The position numbers and the translations under genes were made by a program. Of a stretch of DNA of 64,000 bases, positions 37,825 to 48,183 are shown in pieces. Under the pieces are notes generated by a model. That model was given only the letters and a program-made list of their open reading frames with translations, searched no databases and was not told the origin of the DNA. The stretch comes from Atherix ibis (taxonomy: Eukaryota > Arthropoda > Insecta > Diptera > Athericidae): NCBI GenBank assembly GCA_958298945.1, contig CATQJD010000135.1:393501-457500 (forward strand), written 5' to 3'. Each line of letters starts with the position of its first letter. Position 1 is the stretch's first letter.

Positions 37825-38469
37825 TTGGCATTTTTTAGATTAAATGAAAGTGATTCATTAGCTAATCAATATAAGTATATGGAGATTCCAATGCATTATA
37901 TTTGGAAAGACTCCGCCAAAAAATGGGTGAGAAGAGTGCGAGGAGGAGATAAAATAATAACCAGAATGTATATGGTTTCTCCGAAAGAAATAGAACTATT
38001 TCATTTGAGATTGCTTTTGTTGCATGTTGAAGGACCAAAATCATATGAAGATGTTCGAAAATATAATGGCATTGTATATAACACATTTATAGAAGCATGT
38101 CATGCGCGTGGCATAGCATCGAATGATAATGAATGGAGATTATATCTCAACGAAGCAAAGGGATTTAATATGCCAAAACAGATGCGAATTTTATTTGCGA
38201 TCACTTGTGCTTTGAATATTCCTGCAAATGCATTACCGCTTTGGAATAAATTTAAAGAAAGTCTATGTGAAGATTTTGTGAGAGATGGTCTTAATGAAGA
38301 CAATTCATTTAATCGAGCACTCCTTGAAATTGAAGAAATTTTAATTACTCATAATGTAACATGTTCATCAATTGGGCTGCTAGTACTTAGAGCAATGACA
38401 GAACATGATGACATTGATAATCATTTCGATGTACAGCAGGAAGAGTTTTTATTCAATGAAATATATTAA
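37825..38469 (+). pseudogene. Helitron linker region between Rep and helicase, copy B
   Basis: A 214-codon open frame, the longest intact block of this element. Seen: MAFFRLNESD, YMEIPMHYIWKDSAKKW, GGDKIITRMYMVSPKEIELFH-type sequence and FHLRLLLLHVEGPKSYEDVR, all conserved between Rep and helicase in animal Helitrons. It ends at TAA 38467-38469, just before the helicase motif I region, in a position where the family protein would continue. Confidence 0.82.
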
Positions 38470-40133
38470 AGAGCAAATGATGAACAGCGCAATGTTATTG
38501 AAAGAGTTATTCGTGAAGTACAATACCACGATACAGGTTCAAATGTTTTTTGTTTGACAGCCCATGCAGGGTGCGGTAACAGCTATCATTCATAAGATAC
38601 ATTCATTAAATCTTACATGCATTGCCACTGCATTTAGTGGAATTGCTGCAACATTGTTAAATGGTGGAAGAACACTTCATAACGCCTTTAAGTTACCAAT
38701 AAAAATGACAGAAACAACTGTGCCAAATATCAAAGCTAACAGTAATTACGCAAATTATATAAACACGGCGTCCTTGATTATTATTGATGAAATATCTATG
38801 TGTCCAATTCAAGTATTGAAATGTATTGATAATTACCCAAACAGCTATCATTCATAAGATATATTCATTAAATCTTACATGCATTGCCACTGCATTTAGT
38901 GGAATTGCTACAACATTATTAAATGGTGGAAGAACACTTCATAACGCCTTTAAGTTACCAATAAAAATGACAGAAACAACTGTGCCAAATATCAAAGCTA
39001 ACAGTAATTACGCAAATTATATAAACACGGCGTCCTTGATTATTATTGATGAAATATCTATGTGACCAATTCAAGTAATGAAATGTATTGATAATTTTTT
39101 GAAAGATATATGCATCAATCAAGCAAATAAAGGAAAGGTTTTTGCGGGAAAAACTATTTTCATGTGTGGTGATTTTCGTCAAATCCTACCCGTGGTACCC
39201 CATGGATTACGTGCGATATTAATTGAAAATTGTGCTTTAATTCTTTTCATCATTTGACTTTGACACAAAATATGAGAGCTCTCCCAGAAGAAATTGATTT
39301 TGTCGAATTTTTGAAAAAACTCGGCAATGGTGAACTCAATACATACCGACTGTACGGTGAAGATGTTATAGAAATACCACAACATTTAGTGGGTAATGAA
39401 GCAAATATATTAATTGACATTATCGGTGACATAAATGAAACTATTTTGTCTAACCGGATGTTGGAATCCGTTGTGTTAGCACCTACTAACGATGATTGTG
39501 CTTTGATAAATAACTATGTATTGAATCGCATTTATGGTGAAAGTAAAATTTATTTCAGTTTCGACAAAGTGATTTGTGAGAATGAATCTGAGGCAAATAA
39601 TTATCCAGCTGAGTTTTTAAATTCACTTACAGTTAGTGGTTTGCCACAGCATAAATTACAATTGAAAGTTAATGAGATTGTTTTATTGGTTCGAAATTTA
39701 AATACGAAAGAAGCATTAGTTAATGGTACAAGAATGCGCATAAAGGTAATGCATAATAATGCAATTGATTGCGAAGTTTTGACTGGAATCGCACGCGGTA
39801 AGAGAATTTTGATTCCTCGCATAAATTTAACATATACTGGAACAATGGTTGCCATTTGATTTTCAGAGAACTCAATTTCCAGTGACAAGTGCATTTGCTA
39901 TGACAATTAATAAGTCTCAGGGGCAGACTTTTCAGAGAGTAGGTATATTGTTGAGGAGACCGGTTTTTTCGCATGGGCAACTATATGTTGCCGCGAGTAG
40001 AGTTAGATCTTTTGACGGACTCAAATTCTATATATCTGATGGCGGTGGTCAACGTCATTTGGCTAATGATGAAAGAATATTTACAAAAAATATCGCTAAC
40101 ACAGAAAATTTAAATGTTATGACAAACAATTGA
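38470..40133 (+). pseudogene. Helitron Pif1-like helicase domain, copy B
   Basis: Motif I (Walker A) should lie at about 38565. The sequence reads AHAGCGN and then shifts frame into TAIIHKIHSLN. This fits loss of two bases from a GCGKT loop. Motifs then follow: SGIAATLLNGGRTLHNAF, Walker B IIIDEISM (twice, because of a 262-bp tandem duplication), FMCGDFRQILPVVPHG near 39165, LTLTQNMRALP (from about 39255), a long intact block to 39859, and FPVTSAFAMTINKSQGQTF with QLYVAASRVRS (39849-40133). This unwinding module would feed the Rep nuclease. The broken Walker A and several shifts make it inactive. The last 280 codons are remarkably well preserved. Confidence 0.86.
38579..39102. repeat. 262-bp tandem duplication in the helicase gene
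   Basis: 38579-38840 and 38841-39102 are almost identical, both starting ACAGCTATCATTCATAAGAT. Differences are few, including a Cys codon TGT (38804 region) that is a stop TGA in the second copy. The duplication repeats the post-Walker A helix through Walker B and would give a protein with two half-modules. Confidence 0.93.
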
Positions 40134-40184
40134 ATTAATTACATTCATGATCTTTGTTGAATTAAATTAAAGTTTAAAGTAATG

Positions 40185-40232
40185 ATAAGCTTAGTTCGAA
40201 AATACGTTCAAGTTTTTTCGAACTAAGCTTAT
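40185..40232. repeat. perfect 18-bp inverted repeat, 12-nt loop
   Basis: ATAAGCTTAGTTCGAAAA at 40185-40202 pairs perfectly with 40215-40232. It lies 50 bases after the Helitron helicase stop and 35 bases before the ATG of the spliced gene at 40267. It could be a Helitron 3' hairpin, although it is longer and more A+T-rich than usual and no CTRR follows at the usual distance. It could also be a snap-back duplication like others in this window. Confidence 0.9.
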
Positions 40233-40266
40233 AATATTTCAAACCAAATAGCTATTCAAAGTCGTA

Positions 40267-40748
40267 ATGGCTGAGTATGGGGAAATGTTTGATTCATTGC
40301 GTCGGGAGGAAAACTTATTGAAAGAACGTATTATTGAAATTGTCAGCTCATTGAAAACTGAGCGAGAAAATTTACGCAAAACAGTAAATGAACTTCAAGT
40401 AAAGGTCGCTACTTATGAAATTGAAGAATCATACGCTGACAATTACCCAGTTCGAGCAGAGGGCGAACAGTATGAAAGTGACCAAAAGATACACAGCGTA
40501 TTGTACACCTTTAAAGGGAAGGGTGCGAATTTACGCGAATTCATTGGTAATTTTTTCAAAAAATATAAATTCTTAGAAAAAATAATATAAAACATTTATA
40601 ATATATTACAGCTGTATACGCTGCCAAGTACGATGAACATGCTAAATGCGTGGACACAATAAATCTGTTCGCTGATGGAAGAATCATTGCGCAAGGCAGA
40701 TCAGGGAACATGATTGGCAAAGATTGGGAAGAACTAAAAAAAATTTAA
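40267..40748 (+). CDS. intact two-exon small gene of unknown function
   Basis: Exon 1 runs 40267-40546, the intron 40547-40611 (65 bp, GT...AG, preceded by a T/A-rich tract and TATTACAG acceptor), exon 2 40612-40748 ending in TAA. The join is in phase 1 and keeps the frame open, giving 138 residues. Residues 1-55 are charged and predicted coiled coil (SLRREENLLKERIIEIVSSL and following heptads). The C-terminal half is a compact domain beginning about KIHSVLYTFKGKGANLREF; exon 2 encodes AVYAAKYDEHAKC, ADGRIIAQGRSG and DWEELKKI. Without splicing the frame ends at 40590 in Lys- and Ile-rich intron sequence. I do not recognise the family. It could be a host gene copy captured by the Helitron, a Helitron accessory gene or an independent gene. 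In a region of dead elements an intact, spliceable frame is unusual. Confidence 0.65.
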
Positions 40749-42503
40749 AAATATTTATGGGAAAAAAAATTAACAATCTATTTTATGTTAAATGTGCTAA
40801 AATAAATTTCTAATCACATTTGAATTACCGAAAAAAAGTCAAATTAATAAATAAAATAAAAAATAAAAAATTATTGTAAGTTCATTATTAACAATCGCTG
40901 AAGAAATGTGTGGTAGAATTTCGACCACTGCCTACCCTAGTAGTATTGTAATATACACACAAAAAAAAACATATAGGAATAGAACAAATTCACGGTATAA
41001 ATTAATATGCAAAAAATAATTTTTTTGGATTATTTGACTTAATCAATTTTTTTATAAAATAAACAAAAATTGACTAAGATTTTTTTTAGTGATAGAATAA
41101 ATTAATTATAAACGTGTTTATAAAAACGTCATGACATCAAAATAATTAAAGTCTACACTAATATATTATTTGTTTTGAATATTTATTGATTAATTTTATG
41201 TAAAATTGGTATTTTTTTTATCCGTTTATAAATTATGTATGTATGTGTATGTCCTCAGTATTGTAACAAGTAAAAATAATAATACTTCTGTAAACAAAAA
41301 CAGCATTGAATCAAAGAAACTACTGAGTGAATACATAGATAGGGAGAAGATATATTTATCGATAAAACTTTTCATTTTTTAAATACATTTCTAATTTTTT
41401 TCTTTACTGGAAAAATTAAGTTAAGTTATTTGTTTCATAACTTTGTAAAAGAATAAAAATATTTGCTATGATGAAAGCTTTATCTCATCATGAAATTTGA
41501 CTAGATTTTTCTTATTTTATCCCCTCCTGTGTCCTTATAAATCATCCCGTCAACTTTCATTTTTTTAAACTGCATTTCTAATTTTTTATTGATGAAACTT
41601 TCATTTTTTTAAAAACATTTCTAATTTTTTTATTGACTGGAAAATTAAGTTGTTATTTTTTTCAGAACCACCCCTATAATGTATGACGACTTACATTGGC
41701 AGGCTGATCCTGCTAACGTAAGCCATTATAAAGGTCCAATAAAGTACCAAGGGCGGTTTTACGGGATAGCTAAAAAGGAGTAAATAACATCTATAGCCCT
41801 CCCAAAATGGCTCTCTGTCTCTCTACGATTCCTATTACATCTATTTTTTTCCTAAATTTATTTTATCTACAATTTTATCTTGACCTTCCCCATCCCAAGC
41901 TTACCACCTTTTTCTTGGGGAAATTTATACCTTAGTGTCTTCGGTATAAATAACCTTGGCATGAATCATTTTGTTTAATTATATATGCGTACAAAGGCAA
42001 CGGTGACCTGTTAAAGAACCTCCCCTATTATCCCGTAATGTCAGCCTACAAGCATGCCCTATCACTTGTTCATCTTCTGGACGATCGGGTTAATCATCAG
42101 ATCCATCCATCTTGGACTTCAAGCCAATAACTTTTTTTTAAATTTTAAATTTAAAAAAAAAATTTATCTCATTTTGTAGAAGTTGACATTGTATATGATA
42201 ATTTAATGGATACCTCAAATTTAATAGTTTCTATTGATATTAGCATTATCTCTTATGTTATTAAGTAAATTATGAAGAATTTTTCCTGCATATATTCCAC
42301 GATGCACTCTGTAATCGAAATTTTATTGCATATGAATTAAGAAAGTCTTGTTATATTTGAAATAATATTTGTTGAGTTGATAATTCTTAAAAAAAATTCA
42401 GTAAAAATTACAATTTTTTATATTTAACGTCTACGTTTTTATGAATAAAAATGCATTAAGTTAACTTTATTATAATCATTTTAAAAGTTATTTTATAACT
42501 ATA
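40749..42503. other. A+T-rich region with short dispersed repeats
   Basis: No gene is supported. A motif of the type CTTTCATTTTTTTAAA...ACATTTCTAATTTTTTT occurs three times (about 41370, 41557 and 41602). An imperfect 14-bp hairpin (12 of 14 pairs) lies at 41690-41722. A less A+T-rich patch at 41995-42125 contains CATCTTCTGGACGATCGGGT, weakly similar to 28820-28852 in Helitron copy A. Confidence 0.45.
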
Positions 42504-42545
42504 CTAGAGGGCTTCGCCCCCTGCTCGCGTCGCTCACCAACCCCC
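42504..42545 (-). mobile_element. possible Helitron-like 3' terminus
   Basis: On the minus strand the sequence reads GCGAGCAGGGGGCGAAGCCC, then TCTAG. The GGGC/GCCC pair forms a short G+C-rich hairpin and CTAG fits the CTRR end of Helitrons, followed by T. The G+C content is strikingly higher than in the flanks. If right, a non-autonomous Helitron extends to higher coordinates; its 5' end was not found. Confidence 0.45.
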
Positions 42546-44740
42546 ACCCCATGTCAAATATTCTACTTAATAGAGGGAAAACTACATCATAACAAAAATG
42601 CGTGACAATGTTCTTATTCTTTTTTCATGGCCCTCTATGTCCAAATATTCTACTTTTTTTCTCGCTCCATACAATCCTCACATCAATAATTAATAAACGG
42701 AATAAATTGCAAAAAATAATTATTAAATAAAATTGAGAATAATTATTAAATTAAAAAAAATAAACTGAATGAATTGCAAAAACATTAATATAAAATTGAA
42801 AAGAAAAAATAACAAAAAAACGGATTTTTAAACAACAGAAATAATTGCTAATAAAATGTAAAAATTTATATAGAATCAATTTATATAGGATATATATTAT
42901 TGAAGATCTATTTTTTTATTTTTCAAAATATTAAACTTTTTTTGCTATTACCAATTATAATACCTCCCCCTATATCCTGTTTCTTTTCTACTCTACCTTA
43001 ATATATTTTTATTCTCTTTTTCAAATTTTCTTTTTTCTTACTTCTTTTCCTCTTCTATGGAGAAGTTAATAACTTTAGGTGTGTCCATATTCTCCTATAT
43101 GTTCGGTCATAATTCTTTTGTTTGGGTGTAAGGGTACTTCTTTGCACACAGTTGGAATACTCCCACGTTATCCGTACAAACCAAATGGCTGTAACTGGCA
43201 AGGTATTCTCTGCGTACACATACGGTGGTTAAAACAAGGTAATTTCTGCGTATTATGGCTGTAACGTTCTTTAAAATTTCCTTCCTTATCCGTATTTCAA
43301 CACCCAGAGAATAACTATTATATTATCCTTTAATATACAATAACAGATTGTCAGCCAATATGGGGCATGAGGTATTGTAGTTTTCTATTTTGACACCGCA
43401 GTGATCACGATCTTGTGATGCATAGTAAAACGAAGCCGATTATTGAACCAAATTATGCATGAGCTAGCTGCTTCAATCCATTATATAATGGAGCATATTC
43501 ATTCGACATCATAAACTCCAAAAATTATTCAAACTCGGCCTTAAATTTTAATTATTACTAGTGATTGTTTTTTTACAACTTAGAGTCAAGTATGAATAAA
43601 CCTTGAGAATGCGGAAGAATGGCTTTTCGCTAACTTACAAATCGATTGAAGATTCCAAGAATGTGAGTTGAAAATATTAATTTTTGGATAAAAATCTATT
43701 TATTATTTAAGATTTTATAAATTTTTTATGCAAGACTATCGCTGGTACTCGGATGCCCACCTTAAAATTTCTAAGTTAGTCATTGTAAACATAAACAGCA
43801 TTGCAAATAAATTCATATTTTCATATAGTTATTAATCATATTTTATACAATTTCTCTTCATTTTATTTTATTTAGGTTGGTGACTCAGACATTAAAATAA
43901 AAAAAATATGAAAAAGAATGCCCCTGAAATAATACAATATATATTAAAAATAACAAAAAATATTTTTTCCATGTCGCGAAATAATTATACATTTTTTTAT
44001 AATGAAAAATTCTATTAACTTTTAAATATCCATACTTACTTATACAACTAGTTTTATCTGAATTAATAACAAAACTCGACCGGTTATTTTGTTCTAACTA
44101 CATATATATTAGTCTTAATTTTCTTGCATACATAGTTTTTTTCCATTAAATTGTCTTGACTATTTTAGTTTGTTTTCTTTCAAATTTCCCACCAATAAAT
44201 ATGATGTTTTGAATATAGGTGTAATAATACATTTAACCATCAACGCCATAATTGCCTATTCGTATACTAAAGACTAAGAGCACCAACACCAGCACTGGGC
44301 CAGGGTCATCCCGTTAACGAATACTAAATTATCATCAAAATACAGCAGAACACATAAGATGGAACTATTTATTGAAGGATCGACTGAGGATGAGTCCAAG
44401 ATCATCTTTTCATATATTACATCTTCAATATCCATAGTTGTATTAAACACAACCAGTCTGAGAAAAAGCTATTGCTCTAAATACCCTTAATTATCCCTCT
44501 TAAATCATATAAAATTTACGTCAAAGAACACGAAAAGGCCATACGATATATTTTTTTCTTCATCACTCGAACCCATGAACATCAATCCAAATATAAATTC
44601 CATTTACAAGTCTCATGTACAAATTCGCCCTGGTTTAAGACTACGATTTTACTGAAGATCCATAAAATTTGTAATAAAATCGTTAGCTACCTTCGCTAGG
44701 TTATGAAGAGGGGATTAGAGGCCTTTTGGTACAATATAAC
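42546..44740. other. A+T-rich region without supported gene
   Basis: Only short non-conserved open frames occur, for example 61 codons at 43079-43264. I see no protein motif, tRNA or clear repeat. The last few hundred bases may be the decayed gag of the Gypsy element that follows. Confidence 0.45.
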
Positions 44741-44749
44741 TAGTGAGAC

Positions 44750-46128
44750 ATAACCTTATGGGTTTATTAGATAGTGCAGCTAGCGTCAATATACTAGGTA
44801 AAGAATCTGAAAATATACTCAGTTAAGAAATATTGAAAATATCCTCCGCTAGAATCGAAGCCACTAATAGTATACAGGCAGTGTTAATACATCGATAATA
44901 TACCGTTTTGTATAGGAGTTATTCTTGGGTATAGATTGTTGGGAGGTTTTTGGATCGGCAATAGTATATTATTGGATACATTGCCTCTTTCAAATTGAAG
45001 AATAACAAGGAGAAAGTAAACGAACATTTTCTAATACCGGAATAGGAATCATATTTAAAATTAATTAAATCTTTACTACCAGTCCAATAAAGTACAGAAT
45101 CGAAGTTGGATTCATAATACTGATTTAACGACAATTTTACTCAATTTCACATGGAGTCTAAAAACTAATGGATAAATAAATGCAAAAAACTAATGCAGTT
45201 TAAAAAAAAGTAAAGTCCTTCAACTCCCCTGTAGTACTAATTAGAAAGCCAGGCGAAGTCTATTTGTAGTTCGATGCTAGGGAAGTAAATGCTATGGTGA
45301 AGAAAAACACATACCCATTATCATATATAAATGAATAATTAAGAGGTTTACCTCCAGTAAAATTTGTTACTACTCTAGATCTTAAAGTTGGCTTTTTGGG
45401 AAATACCACTAGATCGGGAGTCTCGAGAAAAGACTGCCTTCACTACACCAAGGCATCAACTATATCAATACAGAGTCATAACATTTGGATTATGTTATCA
45501 ATATTTTTCAGAGAGCTTCTGAAGAATTAAAAACAAACTTGACTTACTCTCCAGTATTAATACGACATACTTTTTATTAACCCCTAATTTTTCAATGAAA
45601 CGTGAGTCAGAATGGGATTACAGGTATTCTTCTTCGGTGAAATTATTCTGTAACTGAGCAAAAATATCTCGCTGCTTTTAAAAATATTGAAAAATTTTGC
45701 CCTTATGTCAAATTAATATAATTAAAAGTCATGACAGATCATGCTAGCTTAAAGTAGCATATAAGCCAGAAGGACCTGTGTGGAAGATTGGCAAAGTGGG
45801 GTCTGAAACTGCAACTTTTTAACTTTTACAAAGAACACCGTAAAGGAAGCCTAACATTACTCTTGTATATATATAGACTTACTTGGTTCGCAACGTATAT
45901 ATATATATATTTTCTTAGACCGTACCCTTTAATACTGAAGGAAATTCGGTTATCTTAATAATGTTGGAACATTTTTCAAATTTCTTTGTTAAAACATAGT
46001 CACTGATAATGGTATTCAATTTAGTTCCAGACAGGTCAAAGATCTTTTATTAAAATATGAAGTTAGACACATTAAAATTGTGCTCTATGCACTACAACCT
46101 AATGCATCAAAAGACGTAAATTGCTCTA
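44750..46128 (+). pseudogene. Gypsy-type pol remnant: protease, RT, RNase H, integrase pieces
   Basis: MGLLDSAASVNILGK at about 44758 fits the aspartic protease active site (normally D-T/S-G; here DSA). RT begins near 45222 with SPVVLIRKPGEVYL, then LPPVKFVTTLDLK, after which a deletion joins to RNase H (MTDHASLK at about 45732, GRLAKWGLKLQLFNF). Integrase core follows as IVTDNGIQFSSRQVKDLLLKYE (45998-46060 region) and LQPNASKDVN. Many stops are present. Motifs resemble the Gypsy remnant at 31.3 kb, but the two are clearly diverged copies or families. Confidence 0.8.
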
Positions 46129-46130
46129 TA

Positions 46131-47265
46131 TTCGTTCAATAAGTCCTTATAAAAAGATGGAAAAAAACTGTTTTTTTTTAAATAAACAATTTTTATTTTT
46201 CAACATAATCTTCTTTTAGCTTTTCCAACTATTTTTCCAAAATTTTTATCCGGTCCAAAAAATAGGATTTCGGAAGTTCTGCAAAATACTTATCCGTTTG
46301 AGCAATGACGTCCTCGTTGGAAGTGAACCGTCGTCCGCCAAGCCATTTCTTCAGATTGGGGAAAAGAAAATAGTCACTCGGGGCCAAATCTGATGAATAA
46401 GCGGGATGCTGCAACAATTCCATTCTCAATTCCACAATTTTGGCCATGGAAATAGCGCAGAGGATTTTTTTATTCTTCAGATGGGAGCGTTTCTCTTTGA
46501 TTTCCTCGCTCAACCGTTGCAATAACGACGCGTAATACGCTCCTGTTATTGTTTTTCCTTTTTCCAAGTAGTCGATAAAAATGATGCCCTGCGAAAACCA
46601 AAAGACCGTGGCCATCACCTTGCCGGCCGATGGCACAGTTTTTGCCTTCTTCGGAGCCCGTTCACCCTTGAAAATCCACTGTGATGACTGTCCCTTCGTT
46701 TCTGGAGTGTAGTAGTGTATCCAGGTTTCGTCCGCAGTGACATATCGACGAAGGAATTCGGCAGGATTGCGATGAAAGAGTGCCAACATAGCCTCAGAGT
46801 CCACTACACGATTGCGCTTATTCTCCTCTGAGAGCAAACGCGGCACCCATCTTGCCGAAATTTTTTTCACAGACAATTTTTCATGTAAAATTGAAGCGAC
46901 TGTACCTTGTGATATGCCCGTGGCCTCAACTAATTCGCGCACTTTAATTCCCCGATCGTTCAAACTCAGATCGTGGATTTTGTCGATGATTTCAGCAGTA
47001 GATACCTCAACTGGGCGTCCTGAACAATGTTCATCTTTTGTGGATGAACGGCCACGTTTAAATTCATTCACCCAATTGTAAGCCGTCGCAAACACAGGTC
47101 CAGATGTGCCATGAACTGCATCCAACTCGGCTTTGATTTCTTTCGGGCTTAAGCCTTTCAAATGGAGATGTTTGATGACAGCCATAAACTTGCTTTTTTC
47201 CATTGTTATGCAGAAATAAATGTCGTTAACTTTAATCGACGATAGAAATTGACCTACGCTATAGA
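46131..47265 (-). mobile_element. mariner transposon, copy 1, lacking its 5' TIR
   Basis: The 3' terminal repeat of the minus-strand element is at 46131-46154 (TTCGTTCAATAAGTCCTTAT...). The transposase runs 47203 to 46229. The other TIR should lie beyond 47265 but is replaced by the start of the duplicated Gypsy block. The matching outer TIR is found only with copy 2 (48862-48890). The terminus at 46131 is itself shortened by about 5 bases relative to that TIR. Confidence 0.85.
46229..47203 (-). CDS. mariner transposase, open frame but missing the second catalytic Asp
   Basis: 324 residues from the ATG at 47203 with no stop or shift. The N-terminus has the paired HTH DNA-binding region (MEKSKFMAVIKHLHLKGLSP; GISQGTVASILHEKL), then the linker motif WVPRL and the catalytic core with the first Asp in VTADETWIHYYTPETK. 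At the second Asp the protein reads KKILCAISMAKIVEL, whereas the related mariner at 57.5 kb reads KKVLFHHDNAPAHTS and then AVAMAKLVEL. Ten residues including the HDN Asp are deleted in frame. The third region YSSDLAPSDYFLF is present. Cleavage activity is therefore excluded, though DNA binding could remain. The same deletion is in copy 2. Family proteins are about 335-350 residues. Confidence 0.88.
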   Translation of the reverse strand: MEKSKFMAVIKHLHLKGLSPKEIKAELDAVHGTSGPVFATAYNWVNEFKRGRSSTKDEHCSGRPVEVSTAEIIDKIHDLSLNDRGIKVRELVEATGISQGTVASILHEKLSVKKISARWVPRLLSEENKRNRVVDSEAMLALFHRNPAEFLRRYVTADETWIHYYTPETKGQSSQWIFKGERAPKKAKTVPSAGKVMATVFWFSQGIIFIDYLEKGKTITGAYYASLLQRLSEEIKEKRSHLKNKKILCAISMAKIVELRMELLQHPAYSSDLAPSDYFLFPNLKKWLGGRRFTSNEDVIAQTDKYFAELPKSYFLDRIKILEK

Positions 47266-48183
47266 TCGTAGGTCAACTCCCCTGTAGTACTAATTAGAAA
47301 GCCAGGCGAAGTCTATTTGTAGTTCGATGCTAGGGAAGTAAATGCTATGGTGAAGAAAAACACATACCCATTATCATATATAAATGAATAATTAAGAGGT
47401 TTACCTCCAGTAAAATTTGTTACTACTCTAGATCTTAAAGTTGGCTTTTTGGGAAATACCACTAGATCGGGAGTCTCGAGAAAAGACTGCCTTCACTACA
47501 CCAAGGCATAAACTATATCAATACAGAGTCATAACATTTGGATTATGTTATCAATATTTTTCAGAGAGCTTCTAAAGAATTAAAAACAAACTTGACTTAC
47601 TCTCCAGTATTAATACGACATACTTTTTATTAACCCCTAATTTTTCAATGAAACGTGAGTCAGAATGGGATTACAGGTATTCTTCTTCGGTGAAATTATT
47701 CTGTAACTGAGCAAAAATATCTCGCTGCTTTTAAAAATATTGAAAAATTTTGCCCTTATGTCAAATTAATATAATTAAAAGTCATGACAGATCATGCTAG
47801 CTTAAAGTAGCATATAAGCCAGAAGGACCTGTGTGGAAGATTGGCAAGGTGGGGTCTGAAACTGCAACTTTTTAACTTTTACAAAGAGCACCGTAAAGGA
47901 AGCCTAACATTACTCTTGCATATATATAGACTTACTTGGTTCGCAACGTATATATATATATATATTCTTAGACCGTACCCTTTAATACTGAAGGAAATTC
48001 GGTTATCTTAATAATGTTGGAACATTTTTCAAATTTCTTTGTTAAAACATAGTCACTGATAATGGTATTCAATTTAGTTCCAGACAGGTCAAAGATCTTT
48101 TATTAAAATATGAAGTTAGACACATTAAAATTGTGCTCTATGCACTACAACCTAATGCATCAAAAGACGTAAATTGCTCTATA

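Larger units (their letters stand above)
34650..40140 (+). mobile_element. Helitron copy B with Rep and helicase, decayed
   Basis: The 5' non-coding part (34650-36430) is homologous to 26660-27770. It contains two copies of a segment that copy A has once (about 35990-36093 and 36236-36347). Coding fragments follow on the same strand: N-terminal region (36441-36731), Rep nuclease (36915-37570), linker (37550-38469) and SF1/Pif1-like helicase (38470-40133). This order (Rep then helicase) defines Helitrons, rolling-circle DNA transposons. At least five frame breaks are present. The end could not be fixed: no CTRR preceded by a short hairpin was certain downstream of 40133, although a strong hairpin lies at 40185-40232. 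Confidence 0.88.

Noticed and set aside
41690..41722. Possible tRNA-like or RNA hairpin gene
   Set aside because: Only one imperfect stem (12 of 14 pairs). There is no cloverleaf, no promoter boxes and no conserved RNA features.
43079..43264. 61-codon open frame with several Cys and His residues
   Set aside because: No recognisable spacing of metal ligands, no homologous motif and no neighbours supporting a gene; length is expected by chance.
45890..45915. (TA)n microsatellite as an origin or regulatory site
   Set aside because: A short TA run in A+T-rich DNA, also duplicated at 47945 with the whole segment; no functional evidence.
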